Below are positions 1 to 5,674 of a stretch of 6,459 nucleotides of DNA, piece after piece. The notes under the pieces were generated by a model. That model was not told the DNA's origin and ran no database searches. It was given only the letters and a program-made list of their open reading frames with translations. This DNA is from Candidatus Methylomirabilota bacterium. Lineage in GTDB: Bacteria > Methylomirabilota > Methylomirabilia > Methylomirabilales > JACPAU01. The stretch lies in assembly GCA_023249205.1 (NCBI GenBank), contig JAHFDC010000053.1, forward strand, positions 1 through 6,459. The letters run 5' to 3'. Position 1 is the first letter of the stretch. Every line of letters starts with the position of its first letter. The position numbers and the translations under genes are program-made.

Positions 1-2
1 AG

Positions 3-410
3 CACGCCTGGCCCTCCTCTCCTTCTCCACCCCCCCCGTCTGCCGCGACGCCTCCCGCGCCGATGGGCGTGGCTGCCGGCACGGAGCAAGCCTGGGCCTT
101 GCCGGAGGAAGAGCCGGTAGAGGTGAGGGCTCCCTCCTTGCCGGTGGGGCGAGCAACCGAAACGCTCGCGGACCTGTACGCGCGGCAGGGGTTCGTGGAG
201 CGCGCGACAGACCTCTACCGGGAACTGTTGCGGCAGGACCCCACCCGCGCGGATCTGCGGCGGAAGTTGGAGGAGATGCAACAACCCGCCCCGGCCCCCG
301 CAGCGGCCGACGGCGCGCATCAGGGGAAGGAGGGCGACTTGGCGGCGCTCGAGCGCTGGCGCGAGGCCGCCCGCCGCCGCAAGGGCGAACTCCGGGGAGG
401 GACTTCGTGA
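3..410 (+). CDS. TPR-containing protein, C-terminal part (5' truncated by window)
   Basis: The reading frame is open from the first complete codon in the window to the TGA at 408-410, so the gene very probably starts upstream. An in-frame ATG exists at 63, but the bases before it are almost all C/G with no Shine-Dalgarno. The upstream codons read as a Pro/Ser/Ala-rich linker that continues naturally across that ATG. Numbered from the ATG, residues about 31-64 form a TPR-like helix pair (LADLYARQGFVERATDLYRE, then LLRQDP). This is followed by a charged helix, a second Pro/Ala linker (about 75-85) and a basic amphipathic C-terminal helix (about 94-110, LERWREAARRRKGEL). TPRs are protein-binding scaffolds, and no catalytic motif is visible. 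The last four bases overlap the start of the roadblock/LC7 gene, which suggests the two products are made and probably used together. The exact function is not recognised. Confidence 0.7.
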   Translation, partial: HAWPSSPSPPPPSAATPPAPMGVAAGTEQAWALPEEEPVEVRAPSLPVGRATETLADLYARQGFVERATDLYRELLRQDPTRADLRRKLEEMQQPAPAPAAADGAHQGKEGDLAALERWREAARRRKGELRGGTS

Positions 411-763
411 GCCTCCAGGACGCGCTCGGGGGGCTCCTCCGGAGGGTGCACGGGGGGGAGGGTTTACTGGTGATGGACCGGGACGGGTTGCCCGTGGAAG
501 TCATCCCCGGCGCGAACGGTCCCTCCCCCGAGGCCATCGGCGCGGAGTGCGTTCCCCTCCTCCGCGGAGCAGACGCCCTGGTGCAGGGTCTCAACCTCGG
601 GGCGTGGGTCCACCTTGGCCTGCTGACGACACGGCGGAATATCCACTTCGTCCCCCTCGGGGAGGAGTGCACGCTTGCCCTCCTCACCCGGGCGACCGGC
701 AACGCGGCGACGGGCCGCCGCCTCGTCCGGGAGGAGGCCCCGGCTCTCCGGGCCCTTCTCTAG
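407..763 (+). CDS. Roadblock/LC7 domain protein (MglB-like fold)
   Basis: A 118-residue protein that is a single roadblock/LC7 domain, a usual size for the family. Visible signs are the opening helix, the first beta hairpin with GLLVMDRDGLPVEV (19-32), a middle helix rich in small residues (about 42-63), and the closing strands and helix (FVPLGEECTLALLTRAT at 81-97, then a helix to about 117). Bacterial members usually dimerise and act as regulators or GTPase-activating partners of small Ras-like GTPases (MglA/MglB) or as scaffold subunits. No GTPase is present in this window. Translation starts at GTG 407, which overlaps the TPR gene's TGA as GTGA, with a strong GGGGAGGG ribosome site at 394-401 five bases upstream. 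This coupling points to a functional pair with the TPR protein. The domain call is firm, but the cellular role is inferred only. Confidence 0.82.
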   Translation: MSLQDALGGLLRRVHGGEGLLVMDRDGLPVEVIPGANGPSPEAIGAECVPLLRGADALVQGLNLGAWVHLGLLTTRRNIHFVPLGEECTLALLTRATGNAATGRRLVREEAPALRALL

Positions 764-805
764 GGGTTCGCGGCCTCCCCTCTGGCCCGACTTCCAAGGC
801 ACCCC

Positions 806-1255
806 ATGCGGATCCTGGTCCTGCACGGCCCCAACCTGAACCTCCTGGGCACGCGGGAGCCCGAGGTGTACGGCCGGCTCACGCTCGCGGAGATCGAGGC
901 CGAGATGCGCCGGGCGGCGGCCGCGGCCGGCGCCGAAGTGCGGTTCGCGCAGTCGAACCATGAGGGGGGCCTCATTGATGCCCTCCAGGACGCGCGGGGA
1001 TGGGCCGATGCCGTCGTCTTCAACCCCGGCGCCTACACCCACACGAGCGTGGCCCTGCGGGACGGCATCGCCGCTGTGGGGCTCCCCACGGTGGAGGTCC
1101 ATCTCACCAACATCCACGCCCGGGAGCCGTTCCGCCACCACTCCCTCACGGGAGAGGTCGCGGCCGGGGTGATCTCGGGGTTCGGCGTGCACAGTTATCT
1201 GCTCGGCCTTCAAGCGGCGCTCGCCCTGGCGCGCCAGCGGCAGGCGGCCCGCTGA
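806..1255 (+). CDS. aroQ: 3-dehydroquinate dehydratase, type II
   Basis: This cytoplasmic enzyme of the shikimate pathway converts 3-dehydroquinate to 3-dehydroshikimate. At 149 residues it has the usual length of the dodecameric type II family, and it is unrelated to type I AroD. The family's catalytic and binding residues are all visible: GPNLNLLG (8-15, with Asn10), Arg17, the catalytic Tyr22, the SNHEG loop (50-54), [10 protein letters not shown] (72-81, with Asn73 and His79), the catalytic His99 in [16 protein letters not shown] (97-112), and Arg106 and Arg110. The ATG at 806 has a weak AAGG six bases upstream (796-799), and its N-terminus fits the family directly. The gene sits 42 bases after the LC7 gene and 33 bases before efp, so it is probably co-transcribed with both. 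Placement beside efp and accBC is seen in several phyla, sometimes with a Xaa-Pro peptidase gene between aroQ and efp; that gene is absent here. Confidence 0.97.
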   Translation: MRILVLHGPNLNLLGTREPEVYGRLTLAEIEAEMRRAAAAAGAEVRFAQSNHEGGLIDALQDARGWADAVVFNPGAYTHTSVALRDGIAAVGLPTVEVHLTNIHAREPFRHHSLTGEVAAGVISGFGVHSYLLGLQAALALARQRQAAR

Positions 1256-1288
1256 GAGGGCCGGAACCCACTGGGCGGAGCATTTCGG

Positions 1289-1846
1289 GTGATCCCGTCC
1301 AACGAGCTGCGACCCGGCGTCAAGATCGAACTCGACGGTGTTCCCTACGTGGTCACGGAGTACCAGCACCACAAGCCCGGCAAGGGCGGGGCCATCGTCC
1401 GGACCAAGGTGAGAAACCTCCGCACCGGCGCCCTGGTGGACCGGAACTTCCGGTCCGGGGAGAAGGTCCCCCTCGCCCGGATTGACGAGCGGAAGGTCCA
1501 GTTCCTCTACCGGCAGGGGCTCGAGTTCCACTTCATGGACCTGGAAAGTTACGAGCAGTTCTCTCTGAACGGGGACGCGCTCGGGACGGCCAGCCGCTTC
1601 CTGAAGGAGGAACTGGAGGTGACCCTCCTGTTTCACCGGGGGCAGGCGCTCGGGGTGGAGCTCCCGACCTTCGTGGTGCTTCAGGTGGTGGCGACGGATC
1701 CGGGTGTCAAGGGGGACACCGCGTCGGGAGGGTCGAAGCCGGCCACACTGGAGGGCGGGGCCGTGCTGCAGGTGCCCTTGTTCATTGAGGTCGGGACCAG
1801 GGTCCGGGTGGACACGCGGACGGGGGCGTATATCGAGCGGGCATGA
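1289..1846 (+). CDS. efp: Elongation factor P
   Basis: EF-P binds the ribosome between the P and E sites and relieves stalling at consecutive prolines. The 185-residue product has the standard three-domain plan: an N-terminal KOW-like domain (about 1-62), a central OB domain (about 66-125) and a C-terminal OB domain (about 129-185) carrying the usual ending, with [16 protein letters not shown] and then [20 protein letters not shown]. The loop that reaches the tRNA reads HHKPGKGGA (27-35) with Lys32 at the tip. A lysine there excludes EarP-type arginine rhamnosylation but leaves beta-lysylation, aminopentanol-type modification or no modification open; no modifying enzyme is in the window. The start is GTG 1289, giving [10 protein letters not shown] as in the family, with GGAG at 1277-1280 eight bases upstream. 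The TGA overlaps the possible accB ATG at 1843 (ATGA). Confidence 0.97.
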   Translation: MIPSNELRPGVKIELDGVPYVVTEYQHHKPGKGGAIVRTKVRNLRTGALVDRNFRSGEKVPLARIDERKVQFLYRQGLEFHFMDLESYEQFSLNGDALGTASRFLKEELEVTLLFHRGQALGVELPTFVVLQVVATDPGVKGDTASGGSKPATLEGGAVLQVPLFIEVGTRVRVDTRTGAYIERA

Positions 1847-2343
1847 GGCGCGCCACGGGGATGGGCAGACCTATGGACCTGAAGGAGATCCGGGCCCTCC
1901 TGAAGCTGGTGGAGGAGTCCAACATCGAGGAACTGGAAGTCGAGCGGCAGGGCCTGCGGGTCCGGATCCGCCGGCGCGGCGAGAACGTCACCCCAGTGCT
2001 CGCCGCCCCGTCCTCTCCCCCGCTATCGCCGGTCCCTTCTCCCCCCGCGCTGCAGGCTGCCCCCGCCGCCGCCCCGGCCGCTCCTCCCGCCCGGGCCGAG
2101 AACCTGGTGACCATCGAGTCCCCGATGGTGGGAACCTTCTACCGGGCCCCCGCCCCCGGCGCCGAGCCGTACGTGAAGGAGGGGCAAGTGGTGGAGAAGG
2201 GCTCGGTCCTGTGCATCATCGAGGCCATGAAATTGATGAACGAGATCGAGGCGGAGGTGAAGGGGCGCATCACCTCGGTCCTCGTGGAGAACGCGCAGCC
2301 GGTGGAGTACGCCCAGCCGCTCTTCCTCGTGGAGCCCGTCTAG
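1843..2343 (+). CDS. accB: Biotin carboxyl carrier protein of acetyl-CoA carboxylase
   Basis: AccB carries CO2 on biotin between biotin carboxylase and the carboxyltransferase in the first step of fatty-acid synthesis. From ATG 1843 the protein has 166 residues: an N-terminal helical region typical of AccB ([20 protein letters not shown] at 11-30), a Pro/Ala/Ser linker (about 51-84) and a biotinyl domain (about 88-166). The biotin-accepting lysine is Lys130 in EAMKLMNEI. The AccB-type thumb segment ([12 protein letters not shown], 100-111) is present, which separates it from other biotinyl or lipoyl carriers. Family alignment favours starting at ATG 1873, where residue 11 begins the conserved region. 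ATG 1843 is supported by its ATGA overlap with efp but has only a weak purine stretch upstream, so the start is unsettled between the two. Unlike its neighbours, the gene is followed by a gap of about 210 bases before accC. Confidence 0.96.
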   Translation: MRRATGMGRPMDLKEIRALLKLVEESNIEELEVERQGLRVRIRRRGENVTPVLAAPSSPPLSPVPSPPALQAAPAAAPAAPPARAENLVTIESPMVGTFYRAPAPGAEPYVKEGQVVEKGSVLCIIEAMKLMNEIEAEVKGRITSVLVENAQPVEYAQPLFLVEPV

Positions 2344-2369
2344 TGCCGGGCCACCGAGGTGCACCCAGG

Positions 2370-2554
2370 ATGGCAGACGCGCCGCGGGTGGCGCCGGGCG
2401 CTGCCCCCGAGCGGCCGGGCGGAGTGGGACCCCCTCGGCCTCCTTCCGCAATTCACCGAATTGCGGAAGGGGCTGAGCGGGTGACGGAGTCCGGCCGCGA
2501 GTGGGGCGAGCCGGCGACAGGACCCGCGGCAGCACGGTCTGGCGGGACGAGATG

Positions 2555-2555
<1 letters not shown>
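2370..2555 (+). CDS. Possible small ORF between accB and accC (doubtful)
   Basis: An ATG at 2370 follows a GAGGTG ribosome-site-like sequence (2356-2361) with 8-base spacing. The frame runs 61 codons to a TGA at 2553-2555 that overlaps the accC ATG codons. These two signals are what a translationally coupled gene or leader peptide would show. Against it, the predicted peptide is rich in Pro, Gly, Ala, Arg and Glu, has no recognisable domain, signal or membrane segment, and looks like chance open frame in GC-rich DNA. The frame also passes straight through the inverted repeat at 2442-2470, so translation of it would melt that hairpin. I list it only because the start and stop context is unusually tidy. 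Confidence 0.2.
2440..2472. repeat. Perfect 12-bp inverted repeat (hairpin) between accB and accC
   Basis: CCTTCCGCAATT (2442-2453) and its exact complement AATTGCGGAAGG (2459-2470) flank a 5-base centre, CACCG. In RNA the stem extends to 14 pairs with a G-U at 2441/2471 and a C-G at 2440/2472. No run of T follows (the next bases are GCTGAGCGG), so it is not a standard intrinsic terminator. It could be an mRNA stem that sets the AccB to AccC ratio, a processing site, or a palindromic operator for an internal promoter. The AT-containing AATT arms stand out in the GC-rich surroundings. The structure is seen directly; its role is inferred. Confidence 0.8.
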
Positions 2556-3901
<1,346 letters not shown>

Positions 3902-3906
3902 TTCGC

Positions 3907-4590
3907 ATGCCACTGCCCCGGGACCCCGCCCACGCCCTGTGTGTCATCACGGATGAGGTCATCTCCGGCCGGAGCCACGAAGCGGTCGGCGAGGCGGCGC
4001 TGAAGGGGGGAGCTCGCTTTCTCCAACTGCGGGACAAGCGGGGCGACCTCCGGCGGCTCCTCCAGGCCGCGCGCACGCTGGCGCAAGCCTGCCGGGAGGT
4101 GGGAGCCCTGCTCGTCGTCAATGATCGGCTGGATGTGGCGCTGGCGGCGGGGGCGGATGGCGTCCACCTGGGACAGGAGGATCTTCCGGCAGCCCTCGCC
4201 CGGCCGCTCCTCGGAGGAAGCCGGCTGCTGGGCGTCTCAGCCAACCGGCCGGAGGAGGCAGCCGCCGCCGAGCGGGCCGGGGCGGATTATCTGGGCGTCG
4301 GCCCCGCGTACCCCACGGCCACCAAGGAGCGCATCCGCCCCGTTCTCGGGCCGGAGGGCCTCCGGGCGCTCCGGGCCGCCACCCGACTGCCGACCTTCGC
4401 CGTGGGGGGGATCACCCTGGAGCGGGTCCCGGAGGTCCTGGCGGCCGGCGCCGACGGCGTCGCGGTCATCTCGGGCATCGTGGCAGCCCCCGACGTGGCT
4501 GCGGCGACCCGGGCCTTCCTCGAAGTGCTGGCCGGGGCGTACGCCCGGCGCCGGGTTCCGGCAGGTCCAGGGCGCGAAGAATCCTATTGA
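3907..4590 (+). CDS. thiE: Thiamine-phosphate synthase
   Basis: ThiE joins HMP-diphosphate and the thiazole phosphate to make thiamine monophosphate, in the cytoplasm. The 227-residue product is a TIM-barrel protein slightly longer than most ThiE. Visible motifs are QLRDKRG (40-46, with Arg42 and Lys44 for the pyrophosphate), VNDRLDVALAAGADGVHLGQ (71-90, Asn72/Asp73) continuing to EDLP with Asp92, GVGPAYPTATKE (130-141, with Thr137, Thr139 and Lys140), VGGI (166-169) and the phosphate-binding AVISGI (186-191). The usual GVST-H segment reads GVSANR (109-114), a modest departure. The substrate-binding set favours ThiE over the related aminohydrolase-neighbouring TenI proteins. The ATG at 3907 lies 5 bases after the accC stop without a clear Shine-Dalgarno, so it may depend on coupling to accC. 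The C-terminal tail (about 212-227, Arg/Gly/Pro-rich) is not conserved. The stop codon overlaps the -35 element of the next promoter. Confidence 0.95.
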   Translation: MPLPRDPAHALCVITDEVISGRSHEAVGEAALKGGARFLQLRDKRGDLRRLLQAARTLAQACREVGALLVVNDRLDVALAAGADGVHLGQEDLPAALARPLLGGSRLLGVSANRPEEAAAAERAGADYLGVGPAYPTATKERIRPVLGPEGLRALRAATRLPTFAVGGITLERVPEVLAAGADGVAVISGIVAAPDVAAATRAFLEVLAGAYARRRVPAGPGREESY

Positions 4591-4616
4591 CGATTCCGGG
4601 AAGGGTGGGCTATATT
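4587..4616 (+). promoter_or_regulatory. Sigma70-type promoter for the tsaC transcription unit
   Basis: TTGACG (4587-4592, five of six consensus) and TATATT (4611-4616, five of six) are separated by 18 bases. Expected transcription start is near 4622-4625. The -35 overlaps the thiE stop codon. The local DNA is clearly more AT-rich than the flanking genes, as expected of a real promoter. It would give a leader of roughly 240 bases before the GTG at 4862. No experimental start site is available. Confidence 0.65.
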
Positions 4617-4667
4617 CCGGCACACTCTTCCGGTATTCGGATACAGTGTTTGGCCACACTTTTCCGG
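4594..4667 (+). repeat. Four TTCCGG copies across the promoter, two in a 13-bp direct repeat
   Basis: TTCCGG occurs at 4594-4599, 4615-4620, 4628-4633 and 4662-4667. The last two sit in a longer direct repeat, CACACTCTTCCGG (4621-4633) and CACACTTTTCCGG (4655-4667), matching at 12 of 13 positions. The starts are spaced 21, 13 and 34 bases, and 34 equals 21 plus 13. The copies lie in the promoter spacer, at the end of the -10, around the expected start site and in the early leader. This is where repressor or activator sites often sit. TTCCGG alone is not rare in GC-rich DNA, so the 13-bp pair is the stronger part of the claim. Confidence 0.5.
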
Positions 4668-4861
4668 GCCGATCTGGCGGCCGGTCTCTTCCCTCGATTT
4701 TCATGGATCGGGGTTCTCGGGTCTCATGGGCTGGAGGGCCTGGCGTCTCCCCTCGGCACAGGGGAGGCGTGCCGGATCCCTTTCCTCGCCGCGGCGTGAA
4801 GAAGACGCGGAGGCCGGGCGTCTATTTGGAGGCGCGCGGGCCCGGCCGGTCTTGAGCGCCC
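4617..4861 (+). other. Long non-coding leader upstream of tsaC
   Basis: About 245 bases lie between the promoter -10 and the tsaC start, with no convincing gene. Short open frames (for example ATG 4703 to 4855 and ATG 4726 to 4872) lack ribosome sites and encode low-complexity Arg/Gly/Pro peptides. The first 50 bases hold the direct repeats and a small hairpin (GTAT 4633-4636, TCGG loop, ATAC 4641-4644). Bases 4743-4770 form a stronger stem-loop. I recognise no known riboswitch, tRNA or T-box motif. The leader could be a regulatory 5' UTR or simply spacer; the sequence does not decide. Confidence 0.45.
4743..4770 (+). other. GC-rich stem-loop in the tsaC leader
   Basis: GCGTCTCCCC (4743-4752) pairs with GGGGAGGCGT (4761-4770) over ten pairs, two of them G-U, around an eight-base loop TCGGCACA. 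Only a short CCTTTCC follows rather than a T-run, so it is a weak candidate for an intrinsic terminator or attenuator. The pairing is seen directly; any function is inferred. Confidence 0.45.
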
Positions 4862-5527
4862 GTGGCGGCTGACGTCCGGCGCCTGTCGGGCGAGACGGAA
4901 GGCGCGGTGGAGGAGGCGGCAGCGGCCCTGCGGGCAGGTCGGCTGGTGGCGTTCCCGACGGATACGCTGTACGCCCTGGGGGCTGATCCCTGGAACGGGG
5001 AGGCCCTCGGGAGGCTTCTTCTGGCAAAGGGGGGCCGGGAGAAGGCCATTCCCCTGCTCCTGCCGGGTGCGGAGGCGCTCGGCCAAGTGGCCCGAGAGGT
5101 GCCGGTCCTGGCCTCGGTCCTGGCGAGGCGCTTCTGGCCCGGCCCCCTCACGCTGGTCCTTCGGGCTTCGGATGACCTGCCCCGGGCGGTGACCGGGGGG
5201 AGGGGGACGGTGGGGGTACGGGTCCCGGGTGGCCCGGTGGCACGCCGCCTCCTGCGGCTGGTCGGGGGCCCGATCACGGGGACGAGCGCCAACCGCACGG
5301 GCGCGGCACCCCCTCGACGAGCGGAAGAAGTGGCGGGGGAGATTTTGAATCACCTGGAGGTTCTCCTCGATGGTGGGGCGTGTCCGGTGGGAGTGCCCTC
5401 CACGGTCCTGGATCTCACGCTGAGCCCACCCTGCGTGCGGCGGGCCGGCGCGGTCTCGGTGGCAGCCCTGCGGCGGGTGGAGGGGCTGGAGGAACTGCGG
5501 GAGCCGGGTGACGGCCTCCCGGCTTGA
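4862..5527 (+). CDS. tsaC: L-threonylcarbamoyladenylate synthase (TsaC/Sua5/YrdC family)
   Basis: This enzyme makes threonylcarbamoyl-AMP from threonine, bicarbonate and ATP, the first step of the t6A37 modification in tRNAs that read ANN codons. The 221-residue protein is a single YrdC domain without the extra C-terminal Sua5 domain. Motifs seen are LVAFPTDTLYALGAD (28-42), AKGGREKAIPLLL (55-67, with the KxxR...PL signature spread slightly), FWPGPLTLVL (91-100), VGVRVPGGPVARRLL (117-131), GPITGTSANRTG (136-147), PSTVLDLT (179-186) and VRRAGAVS (192-199). GTG 4862 is the earliest possible start, because an in-frame TGA lies at 4853-4855. It has no clear Shine-Dalgarno. A GTG at 4907 with GGAAGG four bases upstream is an alternative but would remove the first family strand. 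The gene has its own promoter and a long leader. Family-level function is firm, though some YrdC/YciO paralogues have other or unknown roles. Confidence 0.9.
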   Translation: MAADVRRLSGETEGAVEEAAAALRAGRLVAFPTDTLYALGADPWNGEALGRLLLAKGGREKAIPLLLPGAEALGQVAREVPVLASVLARRFWPGPLTLVLRASDDLPRAVTGGRGTVGVRVPGGPVARRLLRLVGGPITGTSANRTGAAPPRRAEEVAGEILNHLEVLLDGGACPVGVPSTVLDLTLSPPCVRRAGAVSVAALRRVEGLEELREPGDGLPA

Positions 5528-5553
5528 CTTACCGGCGGGGGGCAGGATAGGGT
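5524..5553 (+). promoter_or_regulatory. Probable promoter for the substrate-binding protein gene
   Basis: TTGACT (5524-5529) overlaps the tsaC stop codon and is followed after 18 bases by TAGGGT (5548-5553). This keeps the three most important -10 positions (T, A and the last T), a form common in GC-rich bacteria. The same geometry as the promoter at 4587-4616 (-35 on the stop codon, 18-base spacer) makes it more believable. Transcription would begin near 5560, just before the tandem palindromes. The -10 match is weak, so confidence is moderate. Confidence 0.42.
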
Positions 5554-5566
5554 GAAGCTCGCGGCC

Positions 5567-5598
5567 GGGCCGTGTGGCCCTGGGCCGAGCGGCCCTGG
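5567..5598. repeat. Two tandem 17-bp units, each a small palindrome
   Basis: GGGCCGTGTGGCCCTGG (5567-5583) and GGGCCGAGCGGCCCTGG (5582-5598) repeat with a 15-base period and differ at two positions. Within each unit GGGCC and GGCCC are exact complements around a four-base loop (GTGT, then GAGC). The loops carry the only differences, so the stems are conserved. In RNA they could form two adjacent hairpins or one larger one. If the promoter at 5524 is real, they would lie at the very 5' end of the mRNA. They could equally protect or weakly terminate the tsaC transcript. No T-run follows. Confidence 0.65.
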
Positions 5599-5674
5599 AG
5601 AAGGGGGTGAGAGACGAGAGCAGAGCGCGGTGCAGATGGTGGCACGAGTGACCGCTGAAAATAGGGAGAGACAT

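Noticed and set aside
63..65. ATG 63 as the true start of the TPR gene
   Set aside because: There is no ribosome site, and the frame is open to the window edge with a matching Pro/Ala-rich composition, so the gene is more likely truncated by the window.
464..1636. Minus-strand open frame (390 codons) spanning LC7, aroQ and part of efp
   Set aside because: It crosses three well-supported + strand genes and has no recognisable domain.
2440..2480. Intrinsic terminator after accB
   Set aside because: The stem is strong but is followed by GCTGAGCGG rather than a T-run, and accC follows on the same strand.
2501..2551. GTG 2501 as the accC start
   Set aside because: It would add about 18 residues not found in the family. 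ATG 2552/2555 has the conserved N-terminus and a suitably placed GGGA.
4591..4861. Thiamine (TPP) riboswitch near thiE
   Set aside because: The region is downstream of thiE, and I could not find the conserved CUGAGA-type core of the TPP aptamer.
4703..4872. Small genes in the tsaC leader (ATG 4703 or ATG 4726)
   Set aside because: No Shine-Dalgarno, low-complexity Arg/Gly/Pro products, and the second frame overlaps the tsaC start.
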